Origin: Rhodeus uyekii
Taxonomy: Eukaryota > Chordata > Actinopteri > Cypriniformes > Acheilognathidae
Length of the DNA: 64,000 nt
Direction of reading: 5' to 3'
NCBI GenBank assembly: GCA_037043235.1
Contig: JAWRVZ010000053.1
Coordinates: 3,976,001-4,040,000 of the forward strand
Shown here piece after piece: positions 47,665-60,195 of the stretch. Both the position numbers and the translations under genes were made by a program. The notes below the pieces were generated by a model, which did not search any database, was not told the origin of the DNA, and saw nothing but the letters and a program-made list of their open reading frames with translations. Numbering within the stretch: the stretch's first letter is position 1; every line of letters starts with the position of its first letter.

Positions 47665-49346
47665 TCTTCTTACCTAAAATTCTCAATGCATCTCCTCCTA
47701 GAGCTTTAAAGCTACAACCACTAAACTCTGCTCAGACTTCAGACCTGTTCTGACTTGAGTTGCTATCCCTTTTCAGACTGATCAGACTTATGATTTTTGA
47801 TAAAACTGAAGATTAAAGTCATAAAATCTCCATAGACTTTCACTAATGAAGTGAAAACTGAATTTTAGATGGAGCGTCCACTCCATCTGTTGGTAACATC
47901 ACAACATTACACCTGATATATAATACATTTCAATACAGTATGTGTGAACATGTCCATTCCAATGGGCATGCATTTTATTTTTTTAAATCCTGAAAAAAAA
48001 CTTGCAGGTCTACAATCGATTTTTTACTTTAATTAGTAAGTTAAATCTCTCTATTTTACATTCATAATATCACAAAATTACACCCCTGTCAGTGAGAGCA
48101 CTGAAGTTTGAACGAATCAGAGCGCTGCAATTCAAAGCCTCAAAGCTTTTCAAAGACGCCATTACTGCTGGAGAGAGAGATCATAATCTCCCAAAATAGA
48201 TTTATGTGAGAGAGTTTATGATCAAACGGAAATTGTTTCCGATTATCAAGTAACCGCTGCAGCGTGTTTCCTTGAAGATTTATGCACTTATATGGCCAAA
48301 TTCTGACTCTCATTCGTCTTTACTCGGCAACGGAGTACATTACTATGGGGAAGGTAGGTGAAGTTTAAACGCGCGTCCTCCTGGACTCGCGCCAAAGCAT
48401 AACCGTCTAAGCACCTACGTTTATTTATAGCGCTCATTTATGTACTTTATTGCCGAATTCTGACTCTCGCTCGTGAGTCAATATACATTGGAAAAGGCTT
48501 CCCTGAGCAGCGCGCGCGCTGACTCTCTTCAAATGCAGCGTCTAACAGTCAAAGTTATTTATAACTAATTCTTGAGTATATAGTTACATTGTGTTAATTC
48601 TTATATCTGCTTTTAACTAAAGTCTGACTCCTGTTCTCGAGTTCAAACGCGCTTCCTGAGCAGATTCGCTGATAGATCGATGTTTTGTGAACACTTAAAC
48701 AGTAAATGAAATAAGATTTTTAAAGGATGCAAAAACATGGCAGATCGATTCAAACTGTAAACTGCTTGAGATTAAAAAAACTGCATTACTCTGCTGCATT
48801 ACATGAGCAGGAATTATTTAAAAAATACTAATATTTAAGTTATTTTGTTTCCCATGGAGGAAGGCTTTATACAAATATTACATTGCGTTGATTCCTTTAT
48901 CTGCTATAATTGCCGTGTTGAACTGAAGTCTGACATGGCAGATCGAGTCAATCTGAAAACTGCTTGAGATTAGAAAAAACTGCATTACTCTCCTCATTGT
49001 ACTTTAGCAGGAATTATTTTAAAAATACTAATATTTAAGTTTGTTTCCCATGAAGGAAGGATTTACATATACATCTAAAAAGTATGTATTAGAGGCTCCA
49101 TATACGCGCGTCCTCCCGCATTCGCGCGTCCACGCCTAAGCGCCTACGTTTATTTATAGCGCCTAAATCTATTCACACACATACATGCATATCTATCTAC
49201 ATTTATATTGTAAATATAAAGGGCTCCATATACATTCAGTGTAACTGCTGTCTGTTTTGAAAGTGGTAAGACTACATAAATAATGCTTAATTACATCTTT
49301 AAAATAGAAATAAAACAAAGTATTATTCACAGTATCACAGTACCAT

Positions 49347-49380
<34 letters not shown>

Positions 49381-49524
49381 ACACACATCTATTTCGTATA
49401 TATAAAAGGCTACATATAGTGTAACTGTGGTGTAACTGCAGTCTCTTTTGAAAGTGATTAGCCTATATTAATAATGCTTAATTACAGCTTTAAAATAGAA
49501 ATAAAACAAAGTATTATTCACAGT

Positions 49525-49587
<63 letters not shown>

Positions 49588-49595
49588 CTCTATAC

Positions 49596-49655
<60 letters not shown>

Positions 49656-50324
49656 CACATCTATTTAGTATATATAAAAGGCTACATATACATGCAGTGT
49701 AACTGCAGTCTCTTTTGAAAGTGATTAGCCTATACTAATAATGCTTACTTACAGCTTTAAAATAGAAATTAAACAAAGTATTTTTTGCATTAGTGAAAAC
49801 TGACCGTTAAAAGCCAAGGATGTAATTAAACCGTAAACATTTTTATAAACTAATTACAATTTTCCAACACTTTGAGGATCAAAAAGCATAATTATAACTT
49901 ATTTTTAAGTTTAAACTCTCAAAACTTTTCAAGCTAATTAACGATAAATCTTGCTAACAATATGCTAATTCAGCAAATTCTTGCCAGCAACATGCTTATT
50001 TATGTTAAATGTTGCTAATGACTTCGGAATTCATACTAAATCTTGCTAGCAACAAGATAATTAACATTAAATCTTGCTAGCAAAATTGATCATCAATTGA
50101 TTAAAGATTAAATTATGATCAAAGAACATAACGACACCTTAGTAACTGCCTAGAAACAACGCAAGGCAATAACTAACAAGAGTATATATGCTCAAGATCT
50201 AATTCTTTCCATCTATCCATCTGTAAACTTTCAAAACTTTTTAAGCTTTTACAAATAAATTTAACTTTCAGGCTAGGCTTTCTCAAGCCAACTGAAGTTT
50301 ATATCATAAACTTCCTCTATCTAG
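47665..50324 (+). repeat. Tandem unit 1 (2660 bp), Helitron-like 3' end
   Basis: Starts TCTTCTTACC after an ATT run and ends with the hairpin GAAGTTTAT-ATC-ATAAACTTC, then CTCTATCTAG, then T. There is no open frame of note. Internally it has about 200-bp direct duplications (near 48720-48860 and 48930-49070), three related blocks containing 'taaaatagaaataaaacaaa' or a near copy (about 49220-49790), and long TA runs. It is nearly identical to units 2 and 3. Confidence 0.85.
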
Positions 50325-50343
50325 TTATTATTATTATTATTCT

Positions 50344-52025
50344 TCTTCTTACCTAAAATTCTCAATGCATCTCCTCCTAGAGCTTTAAAGCTACAACCAC
50401 TAAACTCTGCTCAGACTTCAGACCTGTTCTGACTTGAGTTGCTATCCCTTTTCAGACTGATCAGACTTATGATTTTTGATAAAACTGAAGATTAAAGTCA
50501 TAAAATCTCCATAGACTTTCACTAATGAAGTGAAAACTGAATTTTAGATAGAGCGTCCACTCCATCTGTTGGTAACATCACAACATTACACCTGATATAT
50601 AATACATTTCAATACAGTATGTGTGAACATGTCCATTCCAATGGGCATGCATTTTATTTTTTTAAATCCTGAAAAAAAACTTGCAGGTCTACAATCGATT
50701 TTTTACTTTAATTAGTAAGTTAAATCTCTCTATTTTACATTCATAATATCACAAAATTACACCCCTGTCAGTGAGAGCACTGAAGTTTGAACGAATCAGA
50801 GCGCTGCAATTCAAAGCCTCAAAGCTTTTCAAAGACGCCATTACTGCTGGAGAGAGAGATCATAATCTCCTAAAATAGATTTATGTGAGAGAGTTTATGA
50901 TCAAACGGAAATTGTTTCCGATTATCAAGTAACCGCTGCAGCGTGTTTCCTTGAAGATTTATGCACTTATATGGCCAAATTCTGACTCTCATTCGTCTTT
51001 ACTCGGCAACGGAGTACATTACTATGGGGAAGGTAAGTGAAGTTTAAACGCGCGTCCTCCTGGACTCGCGCCAAAGCATAACCGTCTAAGCACCTACGTT
51101 TATTTATAGCGCTCATTTATGTACTTTATTGCCGAATTCTGACTCTCGCTCGTGAGTCAATATACATAGGAAAAGGCTTCCCTGAGCAGCGCGCGCGCTG
51201 ACTCTCTTCAAATGCAGCGTCTAACAGTCAAAGTTATTTATAACTAATTCTTGAGTATATAGTTACATTGTGTTAATTCTTTTATCTGCTTTTAACTAAA
51301 GTCTGACTCCTGTTCTCGAGTTCAAACGCGCTTCCTGAGCAGATTCGCTGATAGATCGATGTTTTGTGAACACTTAAACAGTAAATGAAATAAGATTTTT
51401 AAAGGATGCAAAAAACATGGCAGATCGATTCAAACTGTAAACTGCTTGAGATTAAAAAAAACTGCATTACTCTGCTGCATTACATGAGCAGGAATTATTT
51501 AAAAAATACTAATATTTAAGTTATTTTGTTTCCCATGGAGGAAGGCTTTATACAAATATTACATTGCGTTGATTCCTTTATCTGCTATAATTGCCGTGTT
51601 GAACTGAAGTCTGACATGGCAGATCGAGTCAATCTGAAAACTGCTTGAGATTAGAAAAAACTGCATTACTCTCCTCATTGTACTTTAGCAGGAATTATTT
51701 TAAAAATACTAATATTTAAGTTTGTTTCCCATGAAGGAAGGATTTACATATACATCTAAAAAGTATGTATTAGAGGATCCATATACGCGCGTCCTCCCGC
51801 ATTCGCGCGTCCACGCCTAAGCGCCTACGTTTATTTATAGCGCCTAAATCTATTCACACACATACATGCATATCTATCTACATTTATATTGTAAATATAA
51901 AGGGCTCCATATACATTCAGTGTAACTGCTGTCTGTTTTGAAAGTGGTAAGACTACATAAATAATGCTTAATTACATCTTTAAAATAGAAATAAAACAAA
52001 GTATTATTCACAGTATCACAGTACC

Positions 52026-52066
<41 letters not shown>

Positions 52067-52213
52067 TACACACACATCTATTTCGTATATATAAAAGGCT
52101 ACGTATAGTGTAACTGTGGTGTAACTGCAGTCTCTTTTGAAAGTGATTAGCCTATTTTAATAATGCTTAATTACAGCTTTAAAATAGAAATAAAACAAAG
52201 TATTATTCACAGT

Positions 52214-52268
<55 letters not shown>

Positions 52269-52280
52269 CTCTATACATAT

Positions 52281-52315
<35 letters not shown>

Positions 52316-52983
52316 ACATCTATTTAGTATATATAAAAGGCTACATATACATGCAGTGTAACTGCAGTCTCTTTTGAAAGTGATTAGCCTATACTAATAA
52401 TGCTTAATTACAGCTTTAAAATAGAAATTAAACAAAGTATTTTTTGCATTAGTGAAAACTGACCGTTAAAAGCCAAGGATGTAATTAAACCGTAAACATT
52501 TTTATAAACTAATTACAATTTTCCAACACTTTGAGGATCAAAAAGCATAATTATAACTTATTTTTAAGTTTAAACTCTCAAAACTTTTCAAGCTAATTAA
52601 CGATAAATCTTGCTAACAATATGCTAATTCAGCAAATTCTTGCCAGCAACATGCTTATTTATGTTAAATGTTGCTAATGACTTCGGAATTCATACTAAAT
52701 CTTGCTAGCAACAAGATAATTAACATTAGATCTTGCTAGCAAAATTGATCATCAATTGATTAAAGATTAAATTATGATCAAAGAACATAACGACACCTTA
52801 GTAACTGCCTAGAAACAACGCAAGGCAATAACTAACAAGAGTATATATGCTCAAGATCTAATTCTTTCCATCTATCCATCTGTAAACTTTCAAAACTTTT
52901 TAAGCTTTTACAAATAAATTTAACTTTCAGGCTAGGCTTTCTCAAGCCAACTGAAGTTTATATCATAAACTTCCTCTATCTAG
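50344..52983 (+). repeat. Tandem unit 2 (2640 bp)
   Basis: Same start and end as unit 1, including the terminal hairpin and CTAG (52980-52983). Differences from unit 1 are scattered single bases and TA-run lengths. Its end is followed by one complete copy of the 51-bp hairpin repeat (about 52985-53035) and a long ATT run before unit 3. Confidence 0.85.
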
Positions 52984-53028
52984 TTAAGTTGGCTTGAGAA
53001 AGCCAACTTAGTGATATTGTATCTAAAC

Positions 53029-53065
<37 letters not shown>

Positions 53066-53067
<2 letters not shown>

Positions 53068-55091
53068 TTACCTAAAATTCTCAATGCATCTCCTCCTAGA
53101 GCTTTAAAGCTACAACCACTAAACTCTGCTCAGACTTCAGACCTGTTCTGACTTGAGTTGCTATCCCTTTTCAGACTGATCAGACTTATGATTTTTGATA
53201 AAACTGAAGATTAAAGTCATAAAATCTCCATAGACTTTCACTAATGAAGTGAAAACTGAATTTTAGATAGAGCGTCCACTCCATCTGTTGGTAACATCAC
53301 AACATTACACCTGATATATAATACATTTCAATACAGTATGTGTGAACATGTCCATTCCAATGGGCATGCATTTTATTTTTTAAAATCCTGAAAAAAAACT
53401 TGCAGGTCTACAATCGATTTTTTACTTTAATTAGTAAGTTAAATCTCTCTATTTTACATTCATAATATCACAAAATTACACCCCTGTCAGTGAGAGCACT
53501 GAAGTTTGAACGAATCAGAGCGCTGCAATTCAAAGCCTCAAAGCTTTTCAAAGACGCCATTACTGCTGGAGAGAGAGATCGTAATCTCCTAAAATAGATT
53601 TATGTGAGAGAGTTTATGATCAAACGGAAATTGTTTCCGATTATCAAGTAACCGCTGCAGCGTGTTTCCTTGAAGATTTATGCACTTATATGGCCAAATT
53701 CTGACTCTCATTCGTCTTTACTCGGCAACGGAGTACATTACTATGGGGAAGGTAAGTGAAGTTTAAACGCGCGTCCTCCTGGACTCGCGCCAAAGCATAA
53801 CCGTCTAAGCACCTACGTTTATTTATAGCGCTCATTTATGTACTTTATTGCCGAATTCTGACTCTCGCTCGTGAGTCAATATACATTGGAAAAGGCTTCC
53901 CTGAGCAGCGCGCGCGCTGACTCTCTTCAAATGCAGCGTCTAACAGTCAAAGTTATTTATAACTAATTCTTGAGTATATAGTTACATTGTGTTAATTCTT
54001 TTATCTGCTTTTAACTAAAGTCTGACTCCTGTTCTCGAGTTCAAACGCGCTTCCTGAGCAGATTCGCTGATAGATCGATGTTTTGTGAACACTTAAACAA
54101 TAAATGAAATAAGGTATTTTAAAGGATGCAAAAACATGGCAGATCGATTCAAACTGTAAACTGCTTGAGATAAAAAAAACTGCATTACTCTGCTGCATTA
54201 CATGAGCAGGAATTATTTAAAAAATACTAATATTTAAGTTATTTTGTTTCCCATGGAGGAAGGCTTTATACAAATATTACATTGCGTTGATTCCTTTATC
54301 TGCTATAATTGCCGTGTTGAACTGAAGTCTGACATGGCAGATCGAGTCAATCTGAAAACTGCTTGAGATTAGAAAAAACTGCATTACTCTCCTCATTGTA
54401 CTTTAGCAGGAATTATTTTAAAAATACTAATATTTAAGTTTGTTTCCCATGAAGGAAGGATTTACATATACATCTAAAAAGTATGTATTAGAGGCTCCAT
54501 ATACGCGCGTCCTCCCGCATTCGCGCGTCCACGCCTAAGCGCCTACGTTTATTTATAGCGCGTAAATTTATTCACACACATACATGCATATCTATCTATG
54601 TCACAAGGCGCAGGATCGTGTGCGATGCGGAGCATACGCGGAGCCAGAAATGCAAGTAAACACTTTATTCAATAACAAAAACAAAAGCACGCGATGGTGC
54701 AAACTCAACAGAAATAACATCCACACACGACTAGGGAACATAACATTAACAATCGACAACAGGGGAGTGAACATGGAGAAATTAAATACTGACTATGATT
54801 AACAGAAACACAAAACACCTGTGACTGATAAGTGCTAATGGGAACTGGGTGAGGTGAGATCAGGAACGGGGAACATGTGACACAGACAAGGTAAACTAAG
54901 AGTCCAGGGTGAAAACTAACATAAACGTGACAATCTACATCTATATTGTAAATATAAAGGGCTCCATATACATGCAGTGTAACTGCTGTCTGTTTTGAAA
55001 GTGGTAAGACTACATAAATAATGCTTAATTACATCTTTAAAATAGAAATAAAACAAAGTATTATTCACAGTATCACAGTACCATTTATTTA

Positions 55092-55157
<66 letters not shown>

Positions 55158-55298
55158 ACACACATCTATTTAGTATATATAAAAGGCTACATATAGTGTA
55201 ACTGTGGTGTAACTGCAGTCTCTTTTGAAAGTGATTAGCCTATATTAATAATGCTTAATTACAGCTTTAAAATAGAAATAAAACAAAGTATTATTCAC

Positions 55299-55349
<51 letters not shown>

Positions 55350-55361
55350 CTCTATACATAT

Positions 55362-55393
<32 letters not shown>

Positions 55394-56062
55394 CACATCT
55401 ATTTAGTATATATAAAAGGCTACATATACATGCAGTGTAACTGCAGTCTCTTTTGAAAGTGATTAGCCTATACTAATAATGCTTAATTACAGCTTTAAAA
55501 TAGAAATTAAACAAAGTATTTTTCGCATTAGTGAAAACTGACCGTTAAAAGCCAAGGATGTAATTAAACCGTAAACATTTTTTTAAACTAATTACAATTT
55601 TCCAACACTTTGGGGATCAAAAAGCATAATTATAACTTATTTTTAAGTTTAAACTCTCAAAACTTTTTAAGCTAATTAACGATAAATCTTGCTAACAATA
55701 TGCTAATTCAGCAAATTCTTGCCAGCAACATGCTTATTTATGTTAAATGTTGCTAATGACTTCAGAATTCATACTAAATCTTGCTAGCAACAAGATAATT
55801 AACATTAAATCTTGCTAGCAAAATTGATCATCAATTGATTAAAGATTAAATTATGATCAAAGAACATAACGACACCTTAGTAACTGCCTAGAAACAACGC
55901 AAGGCAATAACTAACAAGAGTATATATGCTCAAGGTCTAATTCTTTCCATCTATCCATCTGTAAACTTTCAAAACTTTTTAAGCTTTTACAAATAAATTT
56001 AACTTTCAGGCTAGGCTTTCTCAAGCCAACTGAAGTTTATATCATAAACTTCCTCTATCTAG
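53066..56062 (+). repeat. Tandem unit 3 (2658 bp plus a 339-bp LTR insertion)
   Basis: Starts TCTTACC (one CTT fewer than units 1 and 4) and ends with the same hairpin and CTAG at 56059-56062. A solo LTR and its duplication (54599-54937) interrupt it; without them its length matches units 1 and 2. Confidence 0.85.
54599..54932 (-). mobile_element. Gypsy-type solo LTR inserted in tandem unit 3
   Basis: 334 bp; on the minus strand it starts TGTCACGTTTATG and ends CCTTGTGACA, with AATAAAGTG before the 3' end. It is flanked by a perfect 5-bp duplication ATCTA (54594-54598 and 54933-54937). The uninterrupted sequence in units 1 and 2 shows the empty site, so the insertion boundaries are directly visible. 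Confidence 0.9.
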
Positions 56063-56075
56063 TTATTATTATTAT

Positions 56076-57046
56076 TCTTCTTACCTAAAATTCTAAAAGC
56101 ATCTCCTCCTAGAGCTTTAAAGCTACAACCACTAAACTCTGCTCAGACTTCAGACCTGTTCTGACTTGAGTTGCTATCCCTTTTCAGACTGATCAGACTT
56201 ATGATTTTTGATAAAACTGAAGATTAAAGTCATAAAATCTCCATAGACTTTCACTAATGAAGTGAAAACTGAATTTTAGATAGAGCGTCCACTCCATCTG
56301 TTGGTAACATCACAATATTACACCTGATATATAATACATTTCAATACAGTATGTGTGAACATGTCCATTCCAATGGGCATGCATTTTTTTTTTAAATCCT
56401 GAAAAAAAACTTTCAGGTCTACAATCGATTTTTTACTTTAATTAGTAAGTTAAATCTCTCTATTTTACATACATGATATCACAAAATTGCACCCCTGTCA
56501 GTGAGAGCACTGAAGATTGAACGAATCAGAGCGCTGCAATTCAAAGCCTCAAAGCTTTTCAAAGACGCCATTACTGCTGGAGAGAGAGATCATAATCTCC
56601 TAAAATAGATTTATGTGAGAGAGTTTATGATCAAACGGAAATTGTTTCCGATTATCAAGTAACCACTGCAGTGTGTTTGCTTGAAGATTTATGCACTTAT
56701 ATGGCCAAATTGTGACTCTCATTCGTGTTTACTCGGTGAAGGCTTTCCCCCCGCTGAGTAGATTACTATGGGAACGGCAACTCTCAATGAAGTTCAAACG
56801 CGCGTCCTCGCGCACTCGCGTCAGTTTATTTATAACTTGTGCCTGAGTAAATATTACATTGCCTTGATTCCTTTATCTGCTATAATTGCCGTGTTGAACT
56901 GAAGTCTGACATGGCAGATCGATTCAATCTGAAAACTGCTTGAGATTAGAAAAAACAGCATTACTATACCCATTTTAATTGTGCAGGAATGATTTAAGAA
57001 ATACTAATATTTAAGTTATTTTATTTCACATGAAGAAAGGCTTTAT

Positions 57047-57079
<33 letters not shown>

Positions 57080-58025
57080 CACACACACATACATATCTAT
57101 CTATACACACATTTATATAGTAAATAAATGTATAAAGGGCTCCATATATATGCAGTGGAACTGCAGTCTGTTTAGAAAGTGGTAAGACTATATTAATAAT
57201 GCTTAATTACATCTTTAAAATAGAAATAAAACAAAGTATTATTCACATTAGTGAAAACTGACCGTTAAAAGCCAAGGATGTAATTAAACCGTAAACATTT
57301 TTATAAACTAATTGCAATTTTCAACACTTTGGGGATCAAAAAGCATTGTTATTTATTTTTTGGTATTTCGTTACAACACCGATGATCCCTCTTGATGAAA
57401 AAACTCCATGTATGTACCCTAGATGCCATTTTGTGCACTAACCAAGTATTGCAACACTTCTGTAATCAATTAATAATTTACTCATGTTTATTATCAATGT
57501 AAATGTTGTTTATTTTAGATTTATATTTAATATTCATTATTATTCTTTGATATTTCAGACCACTCACTGTTCAGCTGAATCATCAATAACCTCCAGTCTC
57601 TGCGTCAACTGACTCTTGTGTTCTTTAAAACATTAAATCTCACTAGTGACTTGTTAAATAACATTCATTCTCGTCAGTGACATGTTAACTCATGTTAAAT
57701 CTCACAAGCGACCTACGAATTAACAAATCTCACTAGTGAGATGTTAGTTCACACTAAATGTCAATAGCGTCTTGTTAATTAACGTTAAATCTTGCTAGCA
57801 ACAAGATAATTAACATTAAATCTTGCTAGCAAAATTGATCATCAATTGATTAAAGATTAAATTATGATCAAAGAACATAACGACACCTTAGTAACTGCCT
57901 AGAAACAACGCAAGGCAATAACTAACAAGAGTATATATGCTCAAGATCTAATTCTTTCCATCTATCCATCTGTAAACTTTCAAAACTTTTTAAGCTTTTA
58001 CAAATAAATTTAACTTTCAGGCTAG
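56076..58025 (+). repeat. Tandem unit 4 (1950 bp), diverged, alternative end
   Basis: Begins like the other units but soon diverges. It lacks most of the internal duplications and has only one copy of the block that units 1-3 carry three times. At about 57345-57780 it has private sequence including a degenerate ~45-bp repeat ('aatctcactagtgac'). It rejoins the common sequence at 'cttgctagcaacaagataat' and stops at an internal GGCTAG followed by T, about 50 bp before the hairpin end used by units 1-3. Confidence 0.8.
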
Positions 58026-59208
58026 TTTCTACTTATTGTTCTCTGTATTTTAGTCACTGCACTCTAAACTTAACATTATGATCAACCAGATTTTCCATCC
58101 GACATGGAGGTGACGCAGACCTTGCACAAATAGCACCAACAAAAAATGCATTTCCCAGAACTAAATAGTTGTATGTTACAAATATGAACTGTATTTTATA
58201 TTCATTACTTTATTTAATGTGGGTCTACACTATGTTGGTGTGTTTTAGCACATGATAGGCTTTGTGTCTGGTCTTGCTGTTCTTCTACAGCTAGTTTATT
58301 ATTGCACCCACATTATTCCCCATTATAGACAATTTTTCTATAAGCCAGAAAATGGCCTACTGTTCTTATGACTTCATCTGGATTGAGTCAGTCACACTGC
58401 TTGTTGTTTTATGCTGGAAAATCTCCCAAATTCACCCACTAAAGCACATGCGCACGCAAACTTGGACACCTATACTTGCAGAAACCTACTTTACATAATT
58501 ATACAAAATAACTCTATCATTATTACTATCATTATCGTCATCATAATACTACTTTGCTTTCAACGGCAGGGAGATAAAGCGGTAGGCGACGTCTCTTGAT
58601 CTCAGTGTGTTCTATCCGAGATCCAAAAACTTAAATTTAAAATATAAGATAAGCCTAAACACAAATGAGAAATATTGCCCTAGCAACTAAAATAAAACAT
58701 GTATTAAAATGACTAAAAGTGAAATGAACAAATTAAAGCTAAATAGAAATATTTCAACTACCGGTAATAACATTTACAAAAGCACAAAACAAAATTTGTA
58801 AACATTAAATGTTGTAACGTTAATCATTTATATTAAGCTTTAATTTGATCATTTCAGTTCTATTCATTTTAATACACATTTTGTGTAAAACAGAAATGAA
58901 CAAATTAAAGCTAAAGATAAATTAGTAAACCATCATTAAAATTAACCTGAAAATACATATATAAAAAAATACAAAATATTAATAAACTATAATAGTATAT
59001 GATAACAATAAAATGGACACTACTACTAATAAAAAAGGTCAACAATTCACCTATGGTACTTTGCAAAAATGATCCGAGTTAAAGTAGTTAACAAATATTT
59101 TAAAGCCAGTATCACTACAAATACTGTTTACCAAAAAATGTATAAACAATATCATTAACATGTGTGCATTTTACTTACAAGGAACACATTGACATCCTAA
59201 TTAGTTCT
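58026..59208. other. No recognised feature
   Basis: AT-rich sequence between the tandem array and the tRNA-like element. Nothing recognised. Confidence 0.4.
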
Positions 59209-59284
59209 CGCTTTCCCTGGGAATTGAACCCATGACCTTGGTGTTGCAAGCACCAATGCACTACTGGTTGAGCTAGAGGAAAGC
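59209..59284 (-). repeat. tRNA-Ala(UGC)-like sequence, SINE head or tRNA pseudogene
   Basis: The minus strand folds as a tRNA: 7-bp acceptor stem GCTTTCC/GGAAAGC, anticodon arm TTGGTG-CTTGCAA-CACCAA with anticodon TGC (alanine), and T arm TGGG-TTCAATT-CCCA. A-box-like TAGCTCAACCAGTAG and B-box GGTTCAATTCC are present. The D arm has two extra bases and a mismatch, and CCA is not encoded. Sequence after it (GAGAACTAATTAGG) resembles what follows the similar copy at 62259, which favours a tRNA-derived SINE over a functional tRNA gene. Confidence 0.5.
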
Positions 59285-60025
59285 TTTAAATAACAAGTCT
59301 TTAAATAAAATGTGACTACTACTAATAATAATAGCAAAAACAAATACAGTAATAAATGAAAAATTATTGATGAAACATGCTTTTTTAAATATTTTTTACT
59401 AAATAAATAGCATTTTATCAGTTGATGGTAGGTCTTTCCTCAAGAAACCATGTAAACATCAAATTGAACTGGAACATGAATTTCAGTTGAACTAAGAAAA
59501 ACTAACACGTTGCATCATTTCAGAAGGCAGCAACACAAGATCGCCTTTAAGATTTTAATGAAATCCACACCATACACGCATGCTCTAACAAGACAGAAAT
59601 CTGGAAGAGAGTGTGTTCCCATGCACATGTTCTCTCAAGCCTTGCTCGGCTCGCGTCTTCCAGATACCGTCGGTCTGCACTTCAGGGATGCCGTGAGGCA
59701 TTTCATTGAACCTCAGCAAGCACAGTGAACACAGAGAGGCAGGGGTAAGAAGCACACTGTTTTGAACGCCACCACAGAGGTTTCCGAGCAAAAGCGCGCA
59801 GATGTTCTGCAGCCATCACTGCAGAACCGCACAGCTGGATCATTTCATATCGTCTCCGTTTCTCACATTGCGTCCAAAGACGCGACGTGGAGTAAACGAC
59901 GGCGAGGGAGAATGAAAAGTTAACACGCATGTCCCCATAACACACTTCTCCCCGTCATTTAAGGCGTATTAAATCTTGCTTTCACAAAGCGCTGCTAATA
60001 TAACAGGCTCGGGCGCGCGGCTTAC

Positions 60026-60195
60026 CTGAGAAATCAGCCCGCCTTCATTGTTCTGCTAGGAGGGTAATATATTCCTCTCAATCCCTTCCCGTTGCTATTG
60101 TTTGCGTGATTTGATAGAGAGAGAGCTGGAGACGTGCTGCGGGATCGGTGGGGATGCTCCAGCGGTAACGGACGGTCGTGTAGTCGGTGTGTTTG
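60026..60195 (-). other. Candidate non-coding first exon of st6gal2
   Basis: A GC-rich block on the minus strand ends in a near-perfect donor CTCAG|GTAAGC (GT at 60025-60024) and is preceded by promoter-like elements, in the orientation expected for a 5'-UTR exon of the only host gene seen. It contains a five-codon upstream ORF (ATG AAG GCG GGC TGA, 60048-60034) just before the splice site. The 5' end is estimated from a weak TATA-like GATAAAA at about 60220-60226. Linkage to st6gal2 is inference; an unrelated transcript is possible. Confidence 0.45.

Larger units (their letters stand above)
7023..60025 (-). other. Inferred ~53-kb first intron of st6gal2
   Basis: Bounded on the minus strand by a donor-like CTCAG|GTAAGC (GT at 60025-60024) and an acceptor-like TTGTAG (AG at 7024-7023). 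It contains only transposable elements, simple repeats and unassigned DNA; no other host coding exon was recognised. That both splice sites belong to the same transcript is inference. Long 5'-UTR introns are known in vertebrate ST6GAL2 genes. Confidence 0.4.

Noticed and set aside
47385..47753. Open frames on both strands encoding repeated 17-residue peptides
   Set aside because: They are translations of the 51-bp non-coding hairpin minisatellite, whose length is a multiple of three; the ATT-rich ends and lack of any domain argue against a gene.
49474..49668. ORF of Ile-Tyr repeats
   Set aside because: Translation of a TA microsatellite.
59209..59284. Functional tRNA-Ala gene
   Set aside because: The D arm has extra bases and a mismatch, and a related SINE-like copy exists at 62259, so a SINE or pseudogene is more likely.
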